A stretch of 64,000 nucleotides of DNA from Azospirillum doebereinerae (GTDB lineage Bacteria > Pseudomonadota > Alphaproteobacteria > Azospirillales > Azospirillaceae), in the NCBI RefSeq assembly GCF_003989665.1, contig NZ_RZIJ01000017.1:62001-126000 (forward strand), in the 5' to 3' direction. Numbering within the stretch: position 1 is the stretch's first letter; each line of letters begins with the position of its first letter. Shown piece by piece: positions 25,177-33,421 of this stretch. The notes below the pieces were generated by a model. That model did not search any database and was not told the origin of the DNA. It saw only the letters and a list, made by a program, of their open reading frames with translations. Made by a program: the position numbers and the translations under genes.

Positions 25177-26994
25177 ATGCACCCCTACCGCACGCACACC
25201 TGCGGCCAGCTTCGTGAAGAAAACGCCGGGGAGACCGTCCGCCTGTCGGGCTGGATCAACCGGAAGCGCGACCATGGACAGCTGCTGTTCATCGACCTGC
25301 GCGACCATTACGGCCTGACGCAGTGCGTGGTCGATACCTCCAACCCGGCCTTCGAGGTCGCCAACCGGCTGAAGCTGGAATCGGTGATCACGGTGACCGG
25401 CAAGGTGGTCAAGCGCACGGCCGAGACCACCAACGACAAGCTGCCGACCGGCCGCATCGAGATGCAGATCGCCGAGCTGACGATCCAGGGCGAGGCCGAG
25501 CAGATCCCCCTCCAGGTGAACCAGGAGGCCGACACCGGCGAGGACATGCGCCTGCGCTACCGCTTCCTCGACCTGCGGCGCGAGCGCATCCACGAGAACA
25601 TCCTGCTGCGCTCGCGCGTCATCGCTTCGGCCCGCCGCCGGATGATCGACCAGGGCTTCACCGAGTTCCAGACGCCGATCCTGACGGCCTCCTCGCCCGA
25701 GGGCGCCCGCGACTATCTGGTGCCGAGCCGCAACCACCCCGGCAAGTTCTACGCGCTGCCGCAGGCGCCGCAGCAGTTCAAGCAGCTGCTGATGGTCGCC
25801 GGCTTCGACCGCTACTTCCAGATCGCGCCCTGCTTCCGCGACGAGGACGCGCGCGCCGACCGCAGCCCGGGCGAGTTCTACCAGCTCGACTTCGAGATGT
25901 CCTTCGTCACCCAGGAGGACGTCTTCGCCGCCGTCGAGCCGGTGCTGCACGGGCTGTTCGACGAGTTCGGCGGCTTCCGCCGCGAGACCAAGCCGGTCAT
26001 CGACCAGGCGCCGTTCCGCCGCATCAGCTTTGCCGAGTCGATGCTGAAATACGGCAACGACAAGCCCGACCTGCGCAACCCGCTGGTCATCACCGACGTG
26101 ACCGAGATCTTCAAGCGCGAGGACGTGGAGTTCCGCGCCTTCAAGCAGACCGTGGACAAGGGCGGCGTCGTCCGCGCCATCCGCGCCCCGAAGGTCTCGG
26201 ACCGCCCGCGCAGCTTCTTCGACAAGCTGAACGACTGGGCGCGCGGCCTGGGCGCCCCCGGCCTCGGCTACATCGTGATGGAGGCCGCCGGCGGCAAGGG
26301 TCCGATCGCCAAGTTCGTGCCGGAAGCGGCGCAGGCCGCCCTGCGCGAGCTGGTCGGGCTTGAGGACGGCGACGCGGTCTTCTTCGTCTGCGACCAGCCC
26401 GGCCCGGCGGCCAAGCTGGCCGGCTTCGCCCGCACCCGCATCGGCGAGGAGCTGGACCTCATCGAGAAGAACGCCTTCCGCTTCTGCTGGATCGTCGACT
26501 TCCCGATGTACGAGCTGGACGAGGAGACCAACAAGGTCATCTTCAGCCACAACCCCTTCTCGATGCCGCAGGGCGGCCTGAAGGCGTTGCAGGAGAAGAA
26601 CCCGCTGGAGATCAACGCCTACCAGTACGACATCGTCTGCAACGGCGTCGAGCTGTCGTCGGGCGCCATCCGGAACCATCTGCCGGAGGTGATGTACAAG
26701 GCCTTCGACATCGCCGGCTACCCGCCGGAGGAACTGGAGGCCCGATTCGGCGGCATGCTGAGCGCGTTCAAGCTGGGCGCCCCGCCGCACGGCGGCTCGG
26801 CTCCGGGCATCGACCGCATCGTCATGCTGCTGGCCGACGAGCCGAACATCCGCGAGGTCATCGCCTTCCCGCTGAACCAGCGGGCCGAGGATCTGCTGAT
26901 GCAGGCCCCGGCGCAGGTCGATCAGGCCCGCCTGAAGGAACTGCACCTCAAGCTCGACCTGCCCAAGCCGAAGGTCGCCGCACCGCAGGCGTGA
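25177..26994 (+). CDS. aspS: Aspartyl-tRNA synthetase
   Basis: The 605-residue class II synthetase has an N-terminal OB-fold anticodon domain (VRLSGWINRKRDHGQLLFIDL), motif 2 in CFRDEDARADRSPGEFYQLD, the bacterial insertion domain, and motif 3 in GGSAPGIDRIVMLLADE. Bacterial enzymes of this kind in Alphaproteobacteria are usually non-discriminating and rely on GatCAB for Asn-tRNA; that part is family knowledge, not seen here. A strong terminator follows 25 bp after the stop. Confidence 0.97.
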   Translation: MHPYRTHTCGQLREENAGETVRLSGWINRKRDHGQLLFIDLRDHYGLTQCVVDTSNPAFEVANRLKLESVITVTGKVVKRTAETTNDKLPTGRIEMQIAELTIQGEAEQIPLQVNQEADTGEDMRLRYRFLDLRRERIHENILLRSRVIASARRRMIDQGFTEFQTPILTASSPEGARDYLVPSRNHPGKFYALPQAPQQFKQLLMVAGFDRYFQIAPCFRDEDARADRSPGEFYQLDFEMSFVTQEDVFAAVEPVLHGLFDEFGGFRRETKPVIDQAPFRRISFAESMLKYGNDKPDLRNPLVITDVTEIFKREDVEFRAFKQTVDKGGVVRAIRAPKVSDRPRSFFDKLNDWARGLGAPGLGYIVMEAAGGKGPIAKFVPEAAQAALRELVGLEDGDAVFFVCDQPGPAAKLAGFARTRIGEELDLIEKNAFRFCWIVDFPMYELDEETNKVIFSHNPFSMPQGGLKALQEKNPLEINAYQYDIVCNGVELSSGAIRNHLPEVMYKAFDIAGYPPEELEARFGGMLSAFKLGAPPHGGSAPGIDRIVMLLADEPNIREVIAFPLNQRAEDLLMQAPAQVDQARLKELHLKLDLPKPKVAAPQA

Positions 26995-27018
26995 GGGCAG
27001 GGGATCGGTTCAAGGAAG

Positions 27019-27053
27019 GGCCGCGCCGGAGTCGATCCGGCGCGGCCTTTTTC
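27019..27053 (+). terminator. Intrinsic terminator after aspS
   Basis: A 12-bp perfect stem GGCCGCGCCGGA (27019-27030) / TCCGGCGCGGCC (27036-27047) with a 5-base loop is followed by TTTTTCTTTT. This is a textbook factor-independent terminator. Confidence 0.92.
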
Positions 27054-27082
27054 TTTTGGAAAGTTATTGATGCGGAGAGTTC

Positions 27083-27186
27083 TTGCCCCCTCCCTAACCC
27101 TCCCCCGCTGGCGCGGGGGAGGGAGCTGAGGTCGATCTGGCGGGCGTCCCCTCTCCCGCGAAGCGGGGGAGGGCTAGGGAGGGGGC
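27083..27186. repeat. Composite palindromic intergenic element, family A, copy 4
   Basis: Left arm TTGCCCCCTCCCTAA, hairpin CCCTCCCCCGCTGGCGCGGGGGAG, a shorter spacer, hairpin CTCTCCCGCGAAGCGGGGGAG and right arm CTAGGGAGGGGGC. It lies in the 382-bp gap between aspS and rpsB, between the aspS terminator and the rpsB leader. Confidence 0.85.
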
Positions 27187-27319
27187 GGCGCGCGCAAAAC
27201 CACCAGATTTCCCCGCCATCGCTGTTGCCAAACCCCCTTCATCGGGCTATGTAAGCGCCGTCGTCAAAACCTCACGCGGGCTGGCGGACCCTCGGCTTTA
27301 CCCCGATGGCCCGATCCGG

Positions 27320-27337
27320 TGTCCACACCTGTGGACA
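27320..27337 (+). promoter_or_regulatory. Hairpin in the rpsB leader
   Basis: TGTCCAC (27320-27326) pairs perfectly with GTGGACA (27331-27337) around an ACCT loop, 39 bases before the rpsB ATG. S2 represses its own operon through leader RNA in other bacteria, so this hairpin is a candidate control element. No consensus was matched. Confidence 0.4.
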
Positions 27338-27376
27338 GGCGCCCGCGGCGGATCAACCGGAAAAAGGGATTTTTCC

Positions 27377-28162
27377 ATGGCTATGCCAACCTTCACCATG
27401 CGCCAGCTGCTCGAGGCCGGTGTCCACTTCGGTCACCACACCCGTCGCTGGAACCCGAAGATGAACCAGTACATCTTCGGTGTGCGCAACGGCGTGCACA
27501 TCATCGATCTGGAACAGACCGTCCCGATGCTGCACCGCGCCCTCCAGGCCGTGCGCGACGTCGTCGCCGGCGGTGGCCGCGTCCTGTTCGTCGGCACCAA
27601 GCGCCAGGCCCAGGAGCGCATCGCCGAGGCCGCCTCCAAGTGCGGCCAGTACTACGTCAACCACCGCTGGCTCGGCGGCATGCTGACCAACTGGAAGACC
27701 ATCTCGCTGTCGATCAAGCGTCTGCGCGAGATGGAAGAGCGTCTGGGCGGCGACACCTCGGGCCTGACCAAGCGCGAAGTGCTGGAGCTGACGCGCGAGC
27801 GCGACAAGCTCGAGCGCGCGCTCGGCGGCATCAAGGAGATGGGCGGCCTGCCGGACGTCATCTTCATCATCGACACCAACAAGGAGTCGATCGCGGTCAA
27901 GGAAGCCAACAAGCTCGGCATCCCGGTCATCGCGGTCCTCGACAGCAACTCCGATCCGGACGGCGTGGCCTTCCCGATCCCTGGCAACGACGACGCGCTG
28001 CGCGCCATCGACACCTACTGCGACCTCGTGGTGGGTTCGGTCCTCGACGGCCTCCAGGCCGAGATGAGCGCCGCCGGCATTGACGTGGGTGCCCGTGAGG
28101 ACGCCCCGGCCGAGCAGCTGCCCGAGGAAGAGGCCACGGCCGAAGCCCCCGCCCAGGCCTGA
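27377..28162 (+). CDS. rpsB: 30S ribosomal protein S2
   Basis: The 261-residue S2 has hallmark segments LLEAGVHFGHHTRRWNPKM, GGRVLFVGTKRQA, VNHRWLGGMLTNWKTI and the C-terminal IPVIAVLDSNSDPDGV. It is a normal-length S2 with an acidic Ala/Glu-rich tail of about 30 residues typical of Alphaproteobacteria. It starts the rpsB-tsf-pyrH-frr translation cluster. Confidence 0.98.
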   Translation: MAMPTFTMRQLLEAGVHFGHHTRRWNPKMNQYIFGVRNGVHIIDLEQTVPMLHRALQAVRDVVAGGGRVLFVGTKRQAQERIAEAASKCGQYYVNHRWLGGMLTNWKTISLSIKRLREMEERLGGDTSGLTKREVLELTRERDKLERALGGIKEMGGLPDVIFIIDTNKESIAVKEANKLGIPVIAVLDSNSDPDGVAFPIPGNDDALRAIDTYCDLVVGSVLDGLQAEMSAAGIDVGAREDAPAEQLPEEEATAEAPAQA

Positions 28163-28179
28163 GCCTGACGGACGAAAGG

Positions 28180-28220
28180 GGCAGCCGGGCCTTATGACCT
28201 ATGGCCCGGCTGCCTTTTTT
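28180..28220 (+). terminator. Intrinsic terminator/attenuator between rpsB and tsf
   Basis: GGCAGCCGGGCC (28180-28191) and GGCCCGGCTGCC (28203-28214) form a perfect 12-bp stem followed by six Ts. It lies inside a classical operon, so it probably lowers read-through and sets an S2/EF-Ts ratio, unless tsf has its own promoter in the 76 bp that follow. Confidence 0.88.
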
Positions 28221-28296
28221 ATGGGTTGCCACCGGAATTGACTTTGTGACTCAATCCGATCCGCTGCGGATCGCTTGTTAAGGAAGAGGGCGCAAC

Positions 28297-29229
28297 ATGG
28301 CCGAGATCACCGCCTCGCTCGTCAAGGAACTGCGCGAGAAGACCGGCGCGGGCATGATGGACTGCAAGAAGGCTCTGAACGAGACCCAGGGCGACCTTGA
28401 GGGCGCCGTCGACTGGCTCCGCAAGAAGGGCCTCGCCGCCGCCGCCAAGAAGTCGGGCCGCATCGCCGCCGAGGGCCTGGTCGCCGTCGCCACCGCCGGC
28501 ACCAAGGGCGCCGTCGTCGAGGTGAACGCCGAGACCGACTTCGTCGCCCGCAACGACAAGTTCCAGGGCTTCGCCGCCAAGTGCGCCGAGATCGCGCTCG
28601 CCACCGGCGGCGACGTGGAGGCTCTCAAGGCCGCCGCCTATCCGGGCTCGTCGCACACCGCCCAGGACGAGCTGACCACGCTGATCGCCACCGTCGGCGA
28701 GAACATGAACCTGCGCCGCGCGACCACCCTGTCGGTCAATTCGGGCGCGGTCGTCAGCTACGTCCACTCGGCCATCGCGCCGGGCCTGGGCAAGATCGGC
28801 GTGCTGGTCGCGCTCGAGTCGACCGGCGACGCCGCCAAGCTGGCCGATCTGGGCAAGCAGATCGCCATGCACATCGCCGCCGCCCGTCCGGAGGCGCTCG
28901 ACATCGCCGACGTCGACAGCTCGTCGCTGGAGCGTGAGCGCAACGTGCTGGCCGAGCAGGCCCGCGCCTCGGGCAAGCCGGAGAACATCATCGAGAAGAT
29001 GCTCGAAGGCCGCATCCGCAAGTACTACGAGGAAGTCTGCCTGCTGGAGCAGGTCTACGTCATCGACGGCGAGACCAAGGTCCGCAAGGTGGTCGAGAAC
29101 GCCGCCAAGGCCATCGGCGCTCCGGTCGCCCTGACCGCCTTCGCGCGCTTCGCCCTGGGCGAAGGCATCGAGAAGGCCCAGAGCGACTTCGCCGCCGAGG
29201 TGGCCGCCACCGCCGCCGGCCAGGCCTAA
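28297..29229 (+). CDS. tsf: Elongation factor Ts
   Basis: This 310-residue EF-Ts recycles EF-Tu by releasing GDP. The N-terminal UBA-like module ITASLVKELREKTGAGMMDCKKAL and the core TDFVARNDKFQGF that contacts EF-Tu are intact, and the C-terminal coiled-coil segment follows. The length is slightly above E. coli but normal for Alphaproteobacteria. The ATG follows an AAGGAAGAGG site. Confidence 0.98.
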   Translation: MAEITASLVKELREKTGAGMMDCKKALNETQGDLEGAVDWLRKKGLAAAAKKSGRIAAEGLVAVATAGTKGAVVEVNAETDFVARNDKFQGFAAKCAEIALATGGDVEALKAAAYPGSSHTAQDELTTLIATVGENMNLRRATTLSVNSGAVVSYVHSAIAPGLGKIGVLVALESTGDAAKLADLGKQIAMHIAAARPEALDIADVDSSSLERERNVLAEQARASGKPENIIEKMLEGRIRKYYEEVCLLEQVYVIDGETKVRKVVENAAKAIGAPVALTAFARFALGEGIEKAQSDFAAEVAATAAGQA

Positions 29230-29283
29230 GTCTACGTCCTTACCGTCACGCCGTATCCGAAACAGCAAGGGAGCGTTTCCCCC

Positions 29284-30051
29284 ATGCCCGAGACCACTGG
29301 GGCCGAGACCACCGGAACCGCCGCGCCGGAAGGCACCCGCTACAAGCGGGTGCTGTTGAAGGTGTCCGGCGAGGCGCTGATGGGTCAACGCGACTACGGC
29401 CTCGATCCCGACATGGTCAACCGCATCGCCAACGAGGTGAAGGCGGTGATCGCGTTGGGTGTCCAGGTCTGTCTGGTCATCGGCGGGGGAAACATCTTCC
29501 GGGGTGTGAAGGGTGCGGCGGGCGGCATGGAACGCGCCTCGGCCGACTACATCGGGATGCTCGCCACCGTGATGAACGCGCTCTCGATGCAGAGCGCGTT
29601 GGAGCGGATGGGCGTGGTGACCCGCGTGCAGTCGGCCATTCCCATGTCGTCGGTCTGCGAGCCGTACATCCGGCGCCGCGCGATCCGTCACATGGAAAAG
29701 GGCCGGGTGGTGATCTTCGCCGCCGGCACCGGCAACCCCTTCTTCACGACCGACACCGCCGCGGCGCTGCGCGCCTCGGAAATGGGCTGCGACGGTCTGC
29801 TGAAGGGAACGCAGGTGGATGGCGTCTACACCGCCGATCCCAAGAAGGATCCGAACGCCACGCATTACGAGCGCCTGAGCTACATGGACGTCCTGACCAA
29901 GGACCTCCAGGTGATGGACGCCTCGGCGATTGCGTTGGCGCGCGAAAATCACATTCCCATCCTGGTGCTCTCGATCCACACGCCCGGCTCCTTCGCCGAA
30001 GTGATGCAGGGCCGTGGCAAGCACACCCTCATAACGGAAGAAAGAGAGTAG
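29284..30051 (+). CDS. pyrH: Uridylate kinase
   Basis: The 255-residue UMP kinase has conserved KRVLLKVSGEALMG, VIGGGNIFRG, GRVVIFAAGTGNPFFTTDTAAALRA and KGTQVDGVYTADP. An extra Thr/Glu-rich N-terminal stretch of about 18 residues precedes the fold. It makes UDP for nucleotide and UDP-sugar synthesis. It is separated from tsf by 54 bp and from frr by 4 bp. Confidence 0.97.
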   Translation: MPETTGAETTGTAAPEGTRYKRVLLKVSGEALMGQRDYGLDPDMVNRIANEVKAVIALGVQVCLVIGGGNIFRGVKGAAGGMERASADYIGMLATVMNALSMQSALERMGVVTRVQSAIPMSSVCEPYIRRRAIRHMEKGRVVIFAAGTGNPFFTTDTAAALRASEMGCDGLLKGTQVDGVYTADPKKDPNATHYERLSYMDVLTKDLQVMDASAIALARENHIPILVLSIHTPGSFAEVMQGRGKHTLITEERE

Positions 30052-30055
30052 GCCC

Positions 30056-30613
30056 GTGGCTGCGCCCGACGTATCGGATCTCAAGCGCCGCATGGAAGGC
30101 GCGATCGAATCGTTTCGCAAGGACCTCACCGGTCTCCGTACGGGCCGTGCCTCGTCCAGCCTGCTGGAGCCGGTCTCGGTCGAGGCCTACGGCAACCGTG
30201 TGCACCTGAAGGAGGTCGCGACTGTCTCGGTTCCCGAGCCGCGCCTGATCACGGTGCAGGTCTGGGACCGCAGCATGGCCAAGGCGGTCGAGAAGGCCAT
30301 CCGCGATTCCGGCCTGGGGCTGAACCCGCAGGCGGAAGGGCAGGTCATCCGCGTGCCGCTTCCCGACCTGACGCAGGAGCGCCGGACCGAGCTGACCAAG
30401 GTCGCTCACAAGTATGCCGAGCAGACCCGCATCGCCATCCGCAACATCCGCCGCGACGGCATGGACGCGCTCAAGAAGGCCGAGAAGGCCAGCGAGATCA
30501 CCCAGGACGAGCACAAGACCCAGTCCGAGAAGGTGCAGACGTTGACCGACCAGCACATCAAGCTGGTGGACGACACGCTAGCGCAAAAAGAAAAGGACAT
30601 CATGCAGGTCTGA
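30056..30613 (+). CDS. frr: Ribosome recycling factor
   Basis: The 185-residue RRF splits post-termination ribosomes with EF-G. Signatures are MEGAIESFRKDLTGLRTGRASSSLLEPV at the N-terminus, RIPLP-like VIRVPLPDLTQERR, and the KAEKASEITQDEHK hinge-helix region. The start is a GTG at 30056 after AAAGAGAG. It is four bases behind pyrH and six bases ahead of uppS. Confidence 0.97.
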   Translation: MAAPDVSDLKRRMEGAIESFRKDLTGLRTGRASSSLLEPVSVEAYGNRVHLKEVATVSVPEPRLITVQVWDRSMAKAVEKAIRDSGLGLNPQAEGQVIRVPLPDLTQERRTELTKVAHKYAEQTRIAIRNIRRDGMDALKKAEKASEITQDEHKTQSEKVQTLTDQHIKLVDDTLAQKEKDIMQV

Positions 30614-30619
30614 CCCGGA

Positions 30620-31360
30620 ATGCGCGACGCGGACGACAACCAGTCCATCAAGGCTCCCGAGCATGTCGCCATCATCATGGACGGCAACGGGCGCTGGGCG
30701 AAGGCGCGCGGCTTGCCGCGCACCGCCGGTCACAAGAAGGGCGTGGACGCCGTCCGCCGCACCGTGGAAGCGGCGCGCGAACTGGGCATCGGCACCCTGA
30801 CCATCTTCAGCTTCTCCTCCGAGAACTGGCGCCGGCCGGAGGAGGAGGTGACGGACCTCATGGGTCTGCTGCGCTTCTACCTGCGCAGCGAGGTCGCCGA
30901 GTTGCACAAGGGTGGGGTCCGGCTGCGGGTGATCGGCGAGCGGGCGCGTCTGTCCGAGGACATCAACCGGCTGATCGACAACGCCGAGGCGCTGACCCGC
31001 AACAACGTCACGATGACACTGGTTGTGGCGCTGAGCTACGGCTCCCGCCAGGAGATCGTGCTGGCGGCCCGTCGATTGGCCGAGGATGTCGCCGCCGGCC
31101 GGCTGAGCGCCGGGGCCATCGACGAGACCGCGCTGACCGCCCGGCTGTTCACCGCCGACATTCCCGATCCCGACCTGATCATCCGCACCAGCGGCGAGAA
31201 GCGGATCAGCAATTTCCTGCTGTGGCAGGCGGCCTACGCCGAGCTGGTCTTCGTGGACACGCTCTGGCCCGATTTCACAAAGCGCGATCTGGAGGCGGCG
31301 ATTGACGAGTTCCACCGACGGGAACGCCGCTTCGGCGCCACCACAGCCGGATCCCGCTAA
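30620..31360 (+). CDS. uppS: Undecaprenyl diphosphate synthase (cis-prenyltransferase)
   Basis: The 246-residue enzyme extends farnesyl-PP to C55 undecaprenyl-PP, the lipid carrier for peptidoglycan and LPS. The catalytic Asp21 sits in IIMDGNGRWAKARGLPRTAGHKKG-type signature (given here in part as MDGNGRWAK), with FSFSSENWRRP, and the C-terminal DLIIRTSGEKRISNFLLWQ and DTLWPDF motifs. It overlaps the first possible cdsA start by 59 bp. Confidence 0.97.
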   Translation: MRDADDNQSIKAPEHVAIIMDGNGRWAKARGLPRTAGHKKGVDAVRRTVEAARELGIGTLTIFSFSSENWRRPEEEVTDLMGLLRFYLRSEVAELHKGGVRLRVIGERARLSEDINRLIDNAEALTRNNVTMTLVVALSYGSRQEIVLAARRLAEDVAAGRLSAGAIDETALTARLFTADIPDPDLIIRTSGEKRISNFLLWQAAYAELVFVDTLWPDFTKRDLEAAIDEFHRRERRFGATTAGSR

Positions 31361-32183
31361 GGTCCCCAACCCCCAGCCGGCCAATCCCAAGACAGGGGAT
31401 TTGAAGACCCGCGTGATCTCCGCGCTGGTCATGGCGCCCATCGTTCTGGGCGCCGTCTGGGCCGGTGGTTGGGTGTTCCGCGCCCTGATCGCGCTGGGCG
31501 CGGTCATCGCTATTTCCGAATGGATCAACATGGTGCCCAGCGCGCGCCGGCTTCCGGCCCGCGCGATCTCGGTCGTCGGCGTGCTGGCCGCGCTTGCCGC
31601 GCAGCTCGTCGCCGGTCCCTGGGCCGGGCTGGGCGTCGCCATCGCCTTTTCGCTGCTGACGGCGCTGGGCGGCGGCGGATCCGACCGAGGGCTGCTCGGC
31701 TTCGGCGTGTTCTACGTGTCGGTCGGCATCGCCGGGCTGATGTGGCTGCGCGACCTGCCGGGCGACGGGCTGGCGCTGTTCCTGTTCGCCATGCTGGCGA
31801 TCTGGGCGACCGACATCGGCGCCTACGCCGCCGGCCGCTCCATCGGCGGGCCGAAGCTGGCCCCGCGCATCAGCCCCAAGAAGACCTGGGCCGGACTGAT
31901 CGGCGGCATGGCGGCCTCGGCGCTGGTCGGCTGGCTGGTGGCGCTCGCCGTCGGCGCGGCCATGCCGGCCGTGGCGCTGCTGCTGGGCGCCGTGGCGGCG
32001 GTGGTGGGGCAGATAGGCGATCTCTTCGAATCGGCGGTCAAGCGCCGCTACAACGTGAAGGACAGCGGCCAGCTCATTCCCGGGCATGGCGGCATTCTGG
32101 ACCGCATCGACGGGCTTCTGGTCGCCGCCCCGGTGCTGGCTGTGTTCCACGCGACCATCGGAAATTCTCTATCATGGTGGTGA
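31302..32183 (+). CDS. cdsA: Phosphatidate cytidylyltransferase
   Basis: The multi-pass membrane enzyme makes CDP-diacylglycerol for phospholipid synthesis. The CdsA signature runs from SPKKTWAGLIGG to GQIGDLFESAVKRRYNVKD and ends LIPGHGGILDRIDG. The start is unresolved. A TTG at 31302, lying deep inside uppS, gives 293 residues with a Pro-rich N-terminal tail. A TTG at 31401 after AGGGG, or a GTG at 31413, would begin right before the first membrane helix (KTRVISALVMAP). Its end overlaps dxr by 10 bp. Confidence 0.93.
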   Translation: MTSSTDGNAASAPPQPDPAKVPNPQPANPKTGDLKTRVISALVMAPIVLGAVWAGGWVFRALIALGAVIAISEWINMVPSARRLPARAISVVGVLAALAAQLVAGPWAGLGVAIAFSLLTALGGGGSDRGLLGFGVFYVSVGIAGLMWLRDLPGDGLALFLFAMLAIWATDIGAYAAGRSIGGPKLAPRISPKKTWAGLIGGMAASALVGWLVALAVGAAMPAVALLLGAVAAVVGQIGDLFESAVKRRYNVKDSGQLIPGHGGILDRIDGLLVAAPVLAVFHATIGNSLSWW

Positions 32184-33385
32184 CGACGACGAACGCCGGT
32201 GCGGGTGACCCCCGGCGGGTGACGATCCTGGGATCGACCGGCTCGGTCGGCACCCAGACCGTGGACCTCGTCTCCCGCGATCCCGAGCGTTTCCCGGTCG
32301 AAGCGCTGACCGCCAACCGCAACGTCGCCCTGCTGGCCGATCAGGCCAAGCGCCTGAACGCCCGCCTCGCCGTGGTCGCCGACCCGGCCGGCCACGCCGA
32401 GTTGAAGGAGCGCCTCGCCGGCACCGGCATCGAGACCGCCGCCGGTCCGCAGGCGGTGGTCGAGGCCGCGCAGCGTCCCGCCGACTGGGTGATGGCCGCC
32501 ATCGTCGGCGCCGCCGGGCTGGAGCCGACGCTCGCCGCCGTGCGCCGGGGCGCCATCGTCGCCTTCGCCAACAAGGAGGTGCTGGTCTGCGCCGGCGACC
32601 TGATGATGGAGGAGGTGCGCGCCCACGGCGCCACGCTGCTGCCGGTCGACAGCGAGCATTCCGCCATCTACCAGGTCTTCGACTTCGAGCGGAGCGGGAC
32701 CGTCGCCCGGCTGATCCTGACCGCGTCCGGCGGCCCGTTCCGCACGAAGGACCGCGCCTTCATGGCGTCGGCGACCCGCGAGCAGGCGGTGGCCCACCCG
32801 ACCTGGGACATGGGCGCCAAGATCTCGGTCGACAGCGCCACCATGATGAACAAGGGGCTGGAACTGATCGAGGCGCATTTCCTCTTCGGCATTCCGGAGG
32901 AGCGCATCGACGTCTTGATCCACCCGCAATCGGTCATCCATTCGCTGGTCGAGTACGTCGACGGCTCGGTGCTGGCGCAGCTCGGCACGCCGGACATGCG
33001 CACGCCCATCGCCTACGCGCTCGGCTGGCCGTCGCGCATCGCCACCCCGGCGGAGCGGCTGGACCTGACCAAGGCCGCCACCCTGACCTTCGAGGCGCCC
33101 GATCCCGTGCGGTTCCCGGCCCTGCGGCTGGCCCGCGCCGCCTTGCAAAGCGGGGGTGGCGCTCCTACTATTCTCAGTGCCGCCAACGAGGTGGCCGTCC
33201 AGGCGTTTCTCGACCGCCGGATCGGCTTCCTCGACATCGAAAGCGTCGTCGAGGGGACGTTGACAGCGTTGCCCCACCGCCCGCTGCGTGATCTTGCCGC
33301 AGTGCGCGAGGCTGACGCCGAGGCGCGCCGCGACGCCGCCGCGCGCGTGTTGGCCTGCGGTGCGACGGCGGTTGGCAACCGGTGA
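32174..33385 (+). CDS. dxr: 1-deoxy-D-xylulose-5-phosphate reductoisomerase
   Basis: The 403-residue enzyme is the first committed step of the MEP isoprenoid pathway and feeds uppS. The NADPH site reads ILGSTGSVGTQTVDL. The metal and substrate residues are in VDSEHSAIYQ and KISVDSATMMNKGLELIEA, and FANKEVLVCAG is present. The ATG at 32174 overlaps the cdsA 3' end by 10 bp, which implies coupled translation. Confidence 0.97.
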   Translation: MVVTTTNAGAGDPRRVTILGSTGSVGTQTVDLVSRDPERFPVEALTANRNVALLADQAKRLNARLAVVADPAGHAELKERLAGTGIETAAGPQAVVEAAQRPADWVMAAIVGAAGLEPTLAAVRRGAIVAFANKEVLVCAGDLMMEEVRAHGATLLPVDSEHSAIYQVFDFERSGTVARLILTASGGPFRTKDRAFMASATREQAVAHPTWDMGAKISVDSATMMNKGLELIEAHFLFGIPEERIDVLIHPQSVIHSLVEYVDGSVLAQLGTPDMRTPIAYALGWPSRIATPAERLDLTKAATLTFEAPDPVRFPALRLARAALQSGGGAPTILSAANEVAVQAFLDRRIGFLDIESVVEGTLTALPHRPLRDLAAVREADAEARRDAAARVLACGATAVGNR

Positions 33386-33421
33386 TCCGAGATCGAGGCC
33401 CAGAAGGGCACAAAGGGTAAG

